A stretch of DNA of 33,122 nucleotides from Fortiea sp. LEGE XX443. GTDB lineage: Bacteria; Cyanobacteriota; Cyanobacteriia; Cyanobacteriales; Nostocaceae. The stretch spans positions 1 to 33,122 of the forward strand of contig NZ_JADEXZ010000067.1 in assembly GCF_015206815.1 (NCBI RefSeq), given 5' to 3'. Made by a program: the position numbers and the translations under genes. Shown here in pieces: positions 25,563 through 33,122 of the stretch (positions are counted from its first letter, which is position 1; every line of letters begins with the position of its first letter). Below the pieces are notes generated by a model, which did not search any database, was not told where the DNA came from, and worked only from the letters and a program-made list of their open reading frames with translations.

Positions 25563-26387
25563 ATGACTAAACCAACCTGGAACCTAAAATCTGGCGATAT
25601 TGTGAGTTTATTGGTGCTGCTACTAGGCGCATTGATTGTCTTACTACCGCTGTTTGTAGTGTTTATCACATCTTTCGCTCCCCCAGGCACTACTCCAGCA
25701 ATAGTGCCTCAAAATTGGTCTTTAGATAACTACCATGATGCTTGGCAGCGGGGTAAGTTCCTGTTGGCATTTGCTAATTCTACCTTAGTAGCGATCGCCG
25801 TCACAGCATTTCAGTTAATTACTTCGGCGTTAGCTGGTTATGCTCTCGCTAGATTGAAATTTCGCGGTAGACAAGCCTTGCTACTGGTTGTCTTAGCAAC
25901 CTTGGTGATCCCTTTTCAGTTGTTAGTCATACCTATATTCTTGGTTCTGAAGTGGGGAAACTTGATAAATACCTACGGGGCGCTGATTTTACCAACTGCT
26001 GTCAATGGCTTTGGCATATTCCTGTTACGTCAGTATTTCCAAACAATTCCTGTAGAATTGGAAGAAGCAGCAATTATTGACGGGGCGAATCGGTTACAAA
26101 TGTTGTGGCGAGTGCTGCTACCTTTAGCCCGTCCGGCTTTAGTGACGTTGTTTTTGTTCACATTTATTGCTGAATGGAACGATTTATTTAAGCCTTTGGT
26201 GTTTACCACACGCCCAGAATTAAGAACTGTACAGTTGGCGTTGGCAGAGTTTCAGGAGCAATTTACAAATAACTGGCCTTTGATGATGGCAGCCGTTACT
26301 ATTGCAACTGTGCCAGTCATGGTACTGTTTTTGGTTGGTCAGCGTCAGTTTATTCGCGGTATTGCCACAACAGGGATTAAGAATTGA
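25563..26387 (+). CDS. Sugar-type ABC transporter permease (MalG family)
   Basis: 274 aa with six hydrophobic segments. The EAA loop ELEEAAIIDGANRLQMLWRV (165-184 region) marks the CUT1 sugar importer permeases of the MalG/UgpE type, and FITSFAPPG near the first helix is also typical. It would form half of the membrane channel. No binding protein, second permease or ATPase gene lies next to it, so it is an orphan that must team up with distant genes. Substrate unknown. Confidence 0.88.
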   Translation: MTKPTWNLKSGDIVSLLVLLLGALIVLLPLFVVFITSFAPPGTTPAIVPQNWSLDNYHDAWQRGKFLLAFANSTLVAIAVTAFQLITSALAGYALARLKFRGRQALLLVVLATLVIPFQLLVIPIFLVLKWGNLINTYGALILPTAVNGFGIFLLRQYFQTIPVELEEAAIIDGANRLQMLWRVLLPLARPALVTLFLFTFIAEWNDLFKPLVFTTRPELRTVQLALAEFQEQFTNNWPLMMAAVTIATVPVMVLFLVGQRQFIRGIATTGIKN

Positions 26388-26412
26388 TTTCTAGTCAATT
26401 ACAAAGTAAATA

Positions 26413-26437
26413 AATGCCTCCCAGTTATGGAGGCATT
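26413..26437. terminator. Hairpin between convergent permease and hydrolase genes
   Basis: AATGCCTCC and GGAGGCATT are perfect arms around a 7-nt loop, 26 bp after the permease stop. T-rich sequence follows on the minus-strand side. It may serve either gene. Confidence 0.5.
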
Positions 26438-26532
26438 GCGTAAAGCATCCTAATATTTCTGGTGAAACAATAACATAGACTTACTGAAGTCCAATGAGGG
26501 TACGCACCCTTCACCACAGGGACGCACATCTA

Positions 26533-27276
26533 TCATGTCTGTGCAAATATTCTTGCCAAAAAAGTTATGATTTCAGCCCAAGCAGAAGTAGCCGCAGCCG
26601 CGTCGTAACGATAACCGTCGTCGCGCATGAAGGTATGTTCTGCTTCATATAGTAGTACTTCGTGAGTTATACTAGCATCCTCAAGGGTTTTAATTAAGGT
26701 GAGGCGATCGCTTTCTGGGATGTGAGGGTCAAGTGTACCAAGTATGAGCAGCATTTCACCTTTAATTTCACTGAATCTATGGATAGTATCGGCTATCCCT
26801 TTACCAAGTTTGCCACTGGGGATACCAGTCGGGTAGCAGCAGACAGAGGCTTTAATTTCGTTGTGGAAAGCAGCGCGAAAAGATAAATGTCCGCCAATAC
26901 AAAAGCCGAGAGTGCCGATTTTATTCGGATCAACACCTATTTCTGCTTTCAGAAAATTGATGACAGCAAGACCATCTGCATCATACTCTGCGATCGCCGT
27001 TTGCCGCGCATCATCATTACCCCGCATTCTCCCAAGATCATCCGGCTCAATGACTGCACCGACTGGTTCAAGGCGATGAAAAATTTCTGGTGCGGCTACT
27101 ACATAGCCAAATCCTGCTAGGTAGTTAACTAAGCGAATCATTGGACTACCCAATTGATAGATATCACTGTAAAACAAAATGCCTGGGTAAGTTCCCCCTG
27201 CTTTGGGAGAGGCAACATAAACCCGCATTAAGCTATCATCTACTCTCAACTCGACATTACGCTTAGTGATTTGCAC
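26533..27276 (-). CDS. Dienelactone hydrolase family protein
   Basis: 247 aa alpha/beta hydrolase. The nucleophile is Cys126 in GFCIGG, which is the dienelactone-hydrolase motif, with Asp183 (GTLDPHIP) and His214 (EAEHTFMRD) completing the triad. An early PGILFYSDIYQL segment and PEIFHRLEP fit the family. It probably hydrolyses a small ester or lactone in the cytoplasm, and the natural substrate is unknown. It is convergent with the permease gene. The start ATG at 27276 has no clear alternative. Confidence 0.9.
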   Translation of the reverse strand: MQITKRNVELRVDDSLMRVYVASPKAGGTYPGILFYSDIYQLGSPMIRLVNYLAGFGYVVAAPEIFHRLEPVGAVIEPDDLGRMRGNDDARQTAIAEYDADGLAVINFLKAEIGVDPNKIGTLGFCIGGHLSFRAAFHNEIKASVCCYPTGIPSGKLGKGIADTIHRFSEIKGEMLLILGTLDPHIPESDRLTLIKTLEDASITHEVLLYEAEHTFMRDDGYRYDAAAATSAWAEIITFLARIFAQT

Positions 27277-27804
27277 TTTTTTGGCTCCCAGTCATGGTTA
27301 TTTTGATTAGCTTTTACAGAATTTGGTAGTGAAATCGGGATACGATGGGAGCTTAACCCTCTGGCCTTTCAAGGGCAATACCGACTTATCAAACACTCCC
27401 CTTAAAAGACCTGTCTACGATGGTGGCTCTTCAACCCACACAGATTATAGTTTCGACCAACAACATCTGTTAAGGGAAGTATTTATCAAGCCGGAAAATC
27501 GAACATATAAAAATATCAGGTTACTCTAAGTTGAGAGCGTTAGCACTTCAGATATAGATTTGCTTAACAAAGCAGTTAATGCTTCGGATTGTACAGCATT
27601 AAATATGCGTCTATTGGTCATCAGCAAGCTCTGACTTCTGCTAGAGGAATACTTACCTTTGTTACAGATAGTCTTGATATGTCATTGAAAAAGCTGTTTG
27701 GCTCATAAATTAGGTTAGATTTTGACTAAATTTCATCACTAACTTGTACTTGAAGCCAGCCAATTAGTTCCCAAAATATAAAGATAACGGAGTACATTCT
27801 GGTC
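27277..27804. other. Long intergenic region, no recognised content
   Basis: 528 bp between the dienelactone hydrolase (minus) and a small membrane protein gene (plus). A 68-codon frame at 27323-27529 opens from a non-ATG start and shows no family resemblance. I found no tRNA-like fold or strong hairpin by eye. Confidence 0.4.
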
Positions 27805-28170
27805 ATGATAAATTTGATTTCTAAAGCATTTTCTCACGTCAGTTCCCTGCTTAATAGACTTCAGGTAAAGCAGCTTGTGACTGTGGTACTAATTGGGTTT
27901 TTAGTGCTAACCACAAACATTAATACTGACCGTAGTAGCAACAAATCTCTAACCAGAGAACTTGATAGAGTGGTACATCAGGATGATGCTGATAGACCAA
28001 AAACCACAGGCGAATGGAATAGAGAAGCCCGTAAAACCGAAGATGCTCCTGGTAAACGAGTTGAAAGAATTGCCAAAGAATCAGCAGAAGCGGTAAAACA
28101 ATGGGGTTCAGTCTACCCAGATACCGCTAAAAGAAGCGCAGATAGCGTAGATGAAAATACAAATAGATAA
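27805..28170 (+). CDS. Small membrane-anchored protein of unknown function
   Basis: 121 aa, not recognised. Residues about 23-41 (KQLVTVVLIGFLVLTTNIN) form one hydrophobic segment, either an uncleaved anchor or a signal. The rest is strongly charged and polar, with TRELDRVV, GEWNREARKTEDAPG, RVERIAKESAEAVKQWG and YPDTAKRSADS, suggesting helices outside the membrane. GATAACGGAG (27781-27790) upstream may give a weak ribosome site. A strong terminator-like hairpin follows. The pattern of a short anchor plus repeat-poor charged tail resembles cyanobacterial stress-type small proteins, but I cannot name a family. Confidence 0.75.
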   Translation: MINLISKAFSHVSSLLNRLQVKQLVTVVLIGFLVLTTNINTDRSSNKSLTRELDRVVHQDDADRPKTTGEWNREARKTEDAPGKRVERIAKESAEAVKQWGSVYPDTAKRSADSVDENTNR

Positions 28171-28244
28171 TATTTGAATGTTGGATTGAGTATCTCTTTC
28201 TGCATCTAGGTTGTGTAGCCATCCTAAATTATTCGTCATAAACA

Positions 28245-28277
28245 AGATACCCGACTTCTTGAAGAAGTCGGGTATCT
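28245..28277. terminator. Perfect hairpin between convergent genes
   Basis: AGATACCCGACTTC pairs perfectly with GAAGTCGGGTATCT around TTGAA. It lies 75 bp after the small membrane protein gene and 14 bp from the convergent metallo-hydrolase stop. It suits a bidirectional terminator and also looks like a dispersed repeat. Confidence 0.65.
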
Positions 28278-28290
28278 AAACCAATTAGAA

Positions 28291-29163
28291 TCAAAGACTC
28301 TCCATCAACTCAATACACTTGTGCATTTGCTGACTCATAGTATCAACATCTGCATGAAATCTCCTTCCATGACCCGGTAACACCCACTCAAAAGAGTAAT
28401 TAGCCAAATTCCGCATTGATTTAATTTGTTCTGACCAAGAATACCAGCAGTAACCACGAAATGCAGCCAATTGGTGTCTACTTTCTGACCAAGCCAAATG
28501 GTCGCCTGTAAACAAAAACTTATTTTTGTAGAGTAAAACTGTGTGTCCTTTTGTATGTCCAGGAACCGGAATAATTAATAAATCTGAAGTTAGCACAAAT
28601 GGATCTAAATTTGTTAGCTGGATTTCCACATTACGAGTATTTCCAGAAATATCATCAGCGTGGAGGATGCGATCGCACTGAAAATGCTGTGCGAATTTCT
28701 CATGATCAGCAACATCATCTTGATGAGTTAAATACATATAATGAATTCCCCCCATCTCTTCTAGCCGCTTAACTAAAGGTGGTGTAAATCGGGGAGAATC
28801 AACCAAAATATTACCTGCTGGTAATTGAATAAAATAACTAGCAGCACCGTAAGATTTTTCCGAATGATAGCCACAATGGTAGATATTTTCTTCTACCAAA
28901 ATCGGAAAAGTTTGTTGAGCATGTTTGATATCTTTAGGTTTTTCAACTGTACCAATAGAACTTGTAGGGCAAGCTAAAAGTGCTTGAAGTGCAGCTAATC
29001 TTTCCGCTTCATTTGTTGGTTGATGATAAACTGCCGACTGTTCATCAACACGAGAAAAAACTTCAGAACTCATCCAGCGACAGGTATCACAATCAATACA
29101 GGTAGTATCTACATAAAAATCGCCGTTAGTATTTTGAGGGCGACGCATATCTAAATGAGCCAT
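28291..29163 (-). CDS. Ferredoxin-like / metallo-beta-lactamase fusion protein
   Basis: 290 aa. The N-terminal ~75 residues hold a [4Fe-4S]-like set CIDCDTC (Cys22, 25, 28) plus CPTSSIG (Cys65). The rest is a metallo-beta-lactamase fold with LTHQDDVADH (His147, Asp153, His154), PGHTKGHT (His203) and FLFTGDHLAW (Asp221). The usual HxHxDH first motif is altered: Asp149 stands where the second His is expected. The reaction is unknown. A redox-linked hydrolase is an inference from the fusion. The gene stands alone, 127 nt downstream of repeat sequence. Confidence 0.82.
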   Translation of the reverse strand: MAHLDMRRPQNTNGDFYVDTTCIDCDTCRWMSSEVFSRVDEQSAVYHQPTNEAERLAALQALLACPTSSIGTVEKPKDIKHAQQTFPILVEENIYHCGYHSEKSYGAASYFIQLPAGNILVDSPRFTPPLVKRLEEMGGIHYMYLTHQDDVADHEKFAQHFQCDRILHADDISGNTRNVEIQLTNLDPFVLTSDLLIIPVPGHTKGHTVLLYKNKFLFTGDHLAWSESRHQLAAFRGYCWYSWSEQIKSMRNLANYSFEWVLPGHGRRFHADVDTMSQQMHKCIELMESL

Positions 29164-29500
29164 GTTAAACCTCTTTTGCCTAGCTGGCTGCTGGGCTAAC
29201 TATAAACCCTGATAGCACTACACTAGCAAATGCGGCTGTCAAAATAAGGCTGAAGTATGAAGTCTGAAGTATGAAATTACTCCACCTATAAAGGATGGGA
29301 GTTAAACGGAGAAAAACACCAGGCGATTAGAAATCGCGGCTACACAAACAAAGTCCGCCTATCGCGCTTGCGCTGCGCTTGGCACACCACGCGAACTATT
29401 TGCCGAAAGTGGATGCACCCTTTTTTATCCTTCATTTTTTACACTTTTAGTGAAATTATGAATTCTAGAAGTTCATACTTCACACTTCACACTTCATACT
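29164..29500. other. Repeat-filled intergenic region
   Basis: 337 bp. It holds TGAAGTATGAAGTCTGAAG (29252-29270) facing TTCATACTTCACACTTCACA (29472-29491), which reaches the frr stop. Between them lie GGCGATTAGAAATCGCGGCT and AAAGTCCGCC with a GCGCTTGCGCTGCGC insert (about 29322-29395). All look like dispersed repeats. No gene is seen. Confidence 0.6.
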
Positions 29501-30049
29501 TTAGACAGTTGTGATGTCTTTTTCCTTTTCTGCCAACAATTCGTTGACTTTAGCTGTGTATTTGTCTGTGAGTTTTTGCAGTTTATCTTGTTGGTCTTTT
29601 GCCTCATCTTCAGAGATTTCTGAGGCTTTTTCTTGTTTGCGAATCGAGTCTATGGCATCTCGGCGGATATTACGAATAGCAACACGACCTTCTTCAGCGT
29701 ACTTAGCAGCAAGTTTGACTAATTCTTTACGGCGATCGCTTGTCAATGGCGGAATATTCAGCCGGATCACCGAACCGTCATTACTGGGCGTTAAACCCAC
29801 ATCAGAAAGGGAAATCGCCTTCTCAACAATATTTAAACTGCCTTTATCGTAAGGCTGAATTAGGATTGTTGTGGCATCTGGTGTGCTAATGTTTGCCAGT
29901 GATTTTAAGGGTGTTTGTGAGCCATAATAATCCACTAACACCTTATCTAATAAACTGGTATTGGCGCGACCAGTGCGAATCGTATTAAATGCTCGTTGAG
30001 TTGACTCAACGGTTTTTTGCATCGTACTCTCAGCTTCAGCTAATTTCAC
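29501..30049 (-). CDS. frr: Ribosome recycling factor
   Basis: 182 aa from a GTG at 30049. GGGAGG lies 5 nt before the GTG and decides the start over a TTG at 30064. RRF splits the post-termination ribosome together with EF-G. Family marks: [54 protein letters not shown] and the C-terminal coiled coil. It overlaps the end of pyrH by 14 nt, the classic pyrH-frr order. Confidence 0.95.
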   Translation of the reverse strand: MKLAEAESTMQKTVESTQRAFNTIRTGRANTSLLDKVLVDYYGSQTPLKSLANISTPDATTILIQPYDKGSLNIVEKAISLSDVGLTPSNDGSVIRLNIPPLTSDRRKELVKLAAKYAEEGRVAIRNIRRDAIDSIRKQEKASEISEDEAKDQQDKLQKLTDKYTAKVNELLAEKEKDITTV

Positions 30050-30764
30050 AAGAACCTCCCACAAGGGTGCCGATTGATTCTCCCATGACTGCTCGGCGGA
30101 TGTTACCTCGCACCGTTAAGTCAAATACAAGAATTGGGATATTGTTTTCTTTACACAAGGCAATCGCAGTACTATCCATCACTCGCAAATCATGAGTCAA
30201 AACGTGAGCGTAGGTAAGGCTAGTAAAACGTTTGGCGTTAGGATAAATATGAGGGTCAGCATCATATACTCCGTCTACCTTGGTGGCTTTAAAAATCGCT
30301 TCCGCATCAATTTCTGCGGCTCTTAAGGCCGCAGCCGTGTCAGTGGTAAAGAAGGGATTTCCGGAACCAGCACCAAAAATTACCACCCGTCCTTTTTCAA
30401 GATGACGGATGGCACGACGACGAATATACGGTTCTGCTAACTCTTGCATGGCGATCGCAGTCTGTACGCGCGTCTGGACTCCTATTCGTTCTAGCGAATC
30501 TTGCAGCGTCATGGCATTCATTACCGTGGCAATCATGCCGATGTAGTCAGCGGTTGCCCTATCCATCCCCGCCGATGCCGCTTTTACGCCACGAAAAATA
30601 TTGCCGCCGCCAACGACTATGGCGATTTGAACGCCAGTGGCTATCACCTCTGCTACTTCTTGTGCTATTTCCTTAACCACTTCTGGATCAATTCCATAGC
30701 CCATGTTGCCCATTAAGGCTTCACCGCTTAGTTTAAGTAAAACCCGTCGGTAATTCGTTCCCAT
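30036..30764 (-). CDS. pyrH: UMP kinase
   Basis: 242 aa from the ATG at 30764. An upstream ATG at 30821 adds 19 residues not typical of the family. It phosphorylates UMP to [62 protein letters not shown] and a C-terminal [10 protein letters not shown] are diagnostic. The last 14 nt overlap frr, so the two genes are translated as a unit. Confidence 0.95.
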   Translation of the reverse strand: MGTNYRRVLLKLSGEALMGNMGYGIDPEVVKEIAQEVAEVIATGVQIAIVVGGGNIFRGVKAASAGMDRATADYIGMIATVMNAMTLQDSLERIGVQTRVQTAIAMQELAEPYIRRRAIRHLEKGRVVIFGAGSGNPFFTTDTAAALRAAEIDAEAIFKATKVDGVYDADPHIYPNAKRFTSLTYAHVLTHDLRVMDSTAIALCKENNIPILVFDLTVRGNIRRAVMGESIGTLVGGSCEIS

Positions 30765-30834
30765 GAAGTTACGCTTTATCGAAAAAGTTGCAATTGCCTC
30801 CAATTTAAGATAGCAGCACAATGACTATCTATGT

Positions 30835-31389
30835 CTAGTTGCGCCAAATCAATGTAGTTCCTATTGCTTCTGTTTCCTGCGGGTTAATTGCTTGACTTTT
30901 AAATAAAGCGGCGATCGCATTTCGCAAATAATCGTCTTTCGCAGATGATGGTGCTTGCGGGTAACTGTCAATTTGCCCTTTATAACGCACCATACCATGA
31001 CTATCTATTAAAAAAGCCATTGGAGTTTTAATCGCCCCAAAACTTCTTGTTACGTCTTGAGTAGAATCCCAGAGATAGGGAAAGTTCAGCCGGTGATGCT
31101 CGGCAAAAGCTTTCATATTTTCAAAGCTTTCTGTAGGGTATTTATTTGCATCACAGCCATTCATCCCAATTAATGAAAAGCCGCTCCCTGTAAATTCCCC
31201 TTGGATTTTTTTGAGCTTGTCTAGATATAAGCTGACATAAGGACAGTGGTTACATATAAAAATAACGCCAACTGCACGGAACTTTTCTAGATAACGGCGG
31301 AGATGGTGTACTCGTTCGTCAATTCCTGGCAGTTCAAAATCTGGGGCATAGCCGCCAACAGGAGTATAAATTGTTTCTAGTGTAGTCAT
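30835..31389 (-). CDS. Thioredoxin-fold (AhpC/TSA-like) redoxin
   Basis: 184 aa from the ATG at 31389. A TTG nine bases upstream is an alternative. The N-terminal PVGGYAPDFELPGIDERVHH and IFICNHCPYVSLYLDKL mark the thioredoxin-like family seen in many bacteria, with Cys46 and Cys49 in a CNHC motif. AIKTPMAFLIDSHGMVRYKG gives the cis-Pro region. It probably acts as a cytoplasmic thiol peroxidase or disulfide exchanger. The substrate is unknown. It lies 70 bp upstream of pyrH on the same strand. Confidence 0.87.
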   Translation of the reverse strand: MTTLETIYTPVGGYAPDFELPGIDERVHHLRRYLEKFRAVGVIFICNHCPYVSLYLDKLKKIQGEFTGSGFSLIGMNGCDANKYPTESFENMKAFAEHHRLNFPYLWDSTQDVTRSFGAIKTPMAFLIDSHGMVRYKGQIDSYPQAPSSAKDDYLRNAIAALFKSQAINPQETEAIGTTLIWRN

Positions 31390-31772
31390 CTTCGTCAACC
31401 AGAAGGAACTAGGAACAAAAGTTTAGGTGAAATTTAGCGTCATTTTTTTAGTGCCAACCACCTTATCGCCGATGCTCGATACCAAATGATTGTAGAGACG
31501 AACGAAGAAACCGTAAATTGTAAAACTACTGAATATTAAACCGTTGGTAAAATTATTACATTAATCTATTGGTATGTAATTTTCACATGTACCTATTCAT
31601 CAAATTCTTAAGCGATTTAACTAAATATTTATACTTGTATTTAAGTAAATATAGCTATTATTTTATTTTTTTCATAATTTATCGCTTGTACAATCTTTAC
31701 AAAATGCTTCTACAATTTAAGATAAATTACCAAATTGTTACAAAATATTAAATTTAATAAATAAAAATTCAG
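31390..31772. other. Very AT-rich divergent region
   Basis: 383 bp between the redoxin (minus) and hydrolase (plus) genes, so both promoters lie here. The right 200 bp are extremely AT-rich. A Tyr/Leu-rich 60-codon frame (31569-31751) is a by-product of this composition. No regulatory box is recognised. Confidence 0.45.
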
Positions 31773-32678
31773 ATGAAGACTTCTACAACTGCATTTACAG
31801 CACAAACTTGGATGTGGCAGGGGTTCCCAATTTGCTATCAAACTCAAGGAACTACCGGGCCAGCCGTTGTTTTAGTGCATGGCTTTGGAGCCTCATGGTG
31901 GCATTGGCGTAAAAACATATCAGTATTAGCAGAAACTTGTCGTGTTTATGCAATAGATTTACTTGGTTTCGGTGGTTCTGCGAAACCTCAGCCAGGCGAA
32001 AAAATTGCTTACACCTTGGAACTGTGGGGACAGCAAGTAGCAGACTTCTGTCGTGAAGTCGTTGGTGAGCCAGCTTTTTTAGTGGGGAATTCCATTGGCT
32101 GTATTGTAGCCATGCAAGCCGCAGTCAGTAACCCAGATATTGCTTTGGGAGTTGCCTTAATCAACTGTTCTTTGAGATTACTACACGATCGCAAACGCGA
32201 AACTCTGCCTTGGACTCGTCGGGTTGGTGCGCCGCTTTTACAACGTGTATTATCTGTCAAACCAATTGGGCAATTCTTTTTTAATCAAGTTGCCAAACCA
32301 AAAACAGTGCGGAAAATTTTGCTGCAAGCTTACGCCAATGCAGAGACAGTCACAGATGAGTTAGTCGATATTCTGACAGCGCCAGCAAAAGATCCCGGTG
32401 CTGTGGCTGTGTTTCTGGCATTCACTTCTTATTCCACAGGGCCTTTACCAGAAGACTTACTGCCCATACTACCTTGTCCGGCAATTATTTTATGGGGAAC
32501 AGCCGATCCTTGGGAACCAGTACATCTAGGTAGAGAGTTAGGTAACTACCCATCAGTAGAAAAGTTTATACCTTTGGAAGGGGTAGGACATTGCCCGCAA
32601 GATGAAGCACCAGAGTTAGTCAATCCGATTCTACAAGATTGGATAGGGGAGCGATCGCAGACTTTAAAATCTAACTAA
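31773..32678 (+). CDS. Alpha/beta fold hydrolase
   Basis: 301 aa. Oxyanion region VLVHGFGASWWHW (33-45), nucleophile Ser107 in GNSIGC, Asp245 (WGTADPWEP) and His273 (GVGHCPQDEAPE) form a complete triad. An IDLLGFGGSAKP segment is typical of plant/cyanobacterial hydrolases of this group. The substrate is unknown. The C-terminal tail ERSQTLKSN is coded by a HIP1 site plus an AT-palindrome that also appears at 16306 and 17241, so this gene's end is repeated in the window. The AT-rich region upstream presumably holds its promoter. Confidence 0.9.
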   Translation: MKTSTTAFTAQTWMWQGFPICYQTQGTTGPAVVLVHGFGASWWHWRKNISVLAETCRVYAIDLLGFGGSAKPQPGEKIAYTLELWGQQVADFCREVVGEPAFLVGNSIGCIVAMQAAVSNPDIALGVALINCSLRLLHDRKRETLPWTRRVGAPLLQRVLSVKPIGQFFFNQVAKPKTVRKILLQAYANAETVTDELVDILTAPAKDPGAVAVFLAFTSYSTGPLPEDLLPILPCPAIILWGTADPWEPVHLGRELGNYPSVEKFIPLEGVGHCPQDEAPELVNPILQDWIGERSQTLKSN

Positions 32679-32690
32679 CAGGTTTTAGAA
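32620..32690 (+). repeat. Hydrolase 3'-end repeat, copy C (intact gene)
   Basis: The last ~63 bp of the hydrolase gene align with the relic at 17241-17305, and the last ~35 bp also align with 16306-16345. GAGCGATCGCAGACTTTAAA is the core, ending in CTAACTAACAG after the stop. Confidence 0.7.
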
Positions 32691-32786
32691 GGTGTTTAGC
32701 AGGAAACTCAGTAGCTTAAAATGCAGAGGTATTATCTGCCCCTTTTAGTGAAGCTATAATTTGCTCAAGAACGGAGAGAACTGGTT

Positions 32787-32987
32787 ATGTCAAATTTGGA
32801 GCAGATCGAAGCAGCAATCCTTTCGTTGCCATCTAATGAGTTTGAGAAATTGAGGCTATGGTTTCTTGATTTAGACTACGAACGCTGGGACGAGCAGATA
32901 GAGCAAGACATCGAAGACGGTAAATTAGAGGCGCTTGCTCAAGAGGCGATCGCTGAGTTTGAAGCAGGGCATTGTCGAAAAATTTAA
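32787..32987 (+). CDS. Small antitoxin-like protein
   Basis: 66 aa. The order is IEAAILSLPSNEFEKLRLWF, then YERWDEQIEQDIEDGKLEAL, then AQEAIAEFEAGHCRKI. This acidic, helical layout with a C-terminal segment ending E-F-E-A-G-H-C-R-K resembles addiction-module antitoxins common in cyanobacteria, whose toxin (RelE/ParE-like) normally follows. Here only 81 bp without a toxin separate it from the next start, so it may be an orphan. GGAG lies 9 nt before the ATG. The call is by resemblance only. Confidence 0.6.
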   Translation: MSNLEQIEAAILSLPSNEFEKLRLWFLDLDYERWDEQIEQDIEDGKLEALAQEAIAEFEAGHCRKI

Positions 32988-33068
32988 TGCACTAACCCTC
33001 TTCTGTCACTTTCCGAGTATTCTGAATAAAAGGATGAAAAGAAAAAACTCTGGAAGGAAAGTAGGGCA

Positions 33069-33122
33069 ATGGATGTAGAATTACAAATTCTTAAACATTT
33101 GGCAAGAGATCCTCATCCAACA
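33069..33122 (+). CDS. Start of a further gene (cut by window end)
   Basis: ATG at 33069 preceded by GGAAAGTAGGGCA opens MDVELQILKHLARDPHPT and runs off the window. Only 18 codons are seen, too few to name a family. The short distance after the antitoxin-like gene does not prove they are linked. Confidence 0.4.
   Translation, partial: MDVELQILKHLARDPHPT

Noticed and set aside
27323-27529. 68-aa ORF downstream of nothing recognisable
   Set aside because: Non-ATG start, no ribosome site seen, no family resemblance.
31569-31751. 60-aa Tyr/Leu-rich ORF
   Set aside because: Explained by extreme AT content of a promoter region.
1-33122. tRNA or rRNA genes
   Set aside because: No cloverleaf with a GTTCGAATC-like T-arm or rRNA-like stretch was found by eye.

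Overview
The window looks like chromosome from a filamentous (Nostoc/Anabaena-type) cyanobacterium. It has a photosystem I subunit gene (psaK), the cyanobacterial alkane pair (acyl-ACP reductase and aldehyde deformylating oxygenase), GlcE/GlcF glycolate dehydrogenase subunits, very frequent HIP1 octamers (GCGATCGC), and heptamer-like tandem repeats plus dispersed palindromes of the kind common in Nostocales.

Layout. (1) 1-6292, plus strand: the 3' part of a type III-D CRISPR-Cas effector operon. It holds a broken Cas7-like RAMP gene, Csx10 (Cas5-like with a helical, Cas11-like tail), a double-RAMP Cas7 protein, a Csx19-like protein and a large TIGR03986-type Cas7 with an insertion. The last four genes are tightly coupled by 4-nt overlaps. 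Cas10, Cas6, Cas1/Cas2 and a CRISPR array are not in the window. The set resembles the 'III-Dv' multi-domain architecture. (2) 6337-8013, minus: an ExoD-like membrane protein and a YegS/BmrU-type lipid kinase. (3) 8557-11368, plus: a three-gene Mn/Zn-type ABC importer. (4) 11472-14210, plus: glcE-glcF. (5) 14390-15999, minus: tspO and an HtrA-type lipoprotein protease in one unit. (6) 16300-19020, minus: an accessory patch. It has a DUF433/DUF5615 toxin-antitoxin pair lying between two relics of a hydrolase 3' end, an N-terminally incomplete NmrA-type reductase, a truncated Fe-S protein and a candidate small inverted-repeat element.

(7) 19076-25224: housekeeping genes psaK, trpF, folE, an SDR, accA, aar and ado. 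(8) 25563-29163: an orphan sugar-type ABC permease, a dienelactone hydrolase, a small membrane-anchored protein of unknown function, and a ferredoxin/metallo-beta-lactamase fusion. (9) 29501-31389, minus: pyrH-frr (overlapping) and a redoxin. (10) 31773-33122, plus: an alpha/beta hydrolase, an antitoxin-like small ORF and the first 18 codons of a further gene.

How things work together. The Cas genes would form one RNA-guided effector complex with a Cas10 encoded upstream, but the first Cas7 gene looks damaged. accA (malonyl-CoA supply) sits next to aar and ado, which turn fatty acyl-ACP into aldehyde and then alkane. GlcE/GlcF handle photorespiratory glycolate. Three patterns run across gene boundaries. 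Short tandem repeats abut the stop codons of trpF/folE, aar, ado and frr. One hydrolase 3' end occurs three times, near toxin-antitoxin-like genes. Several hairpins sit between convergent genes.
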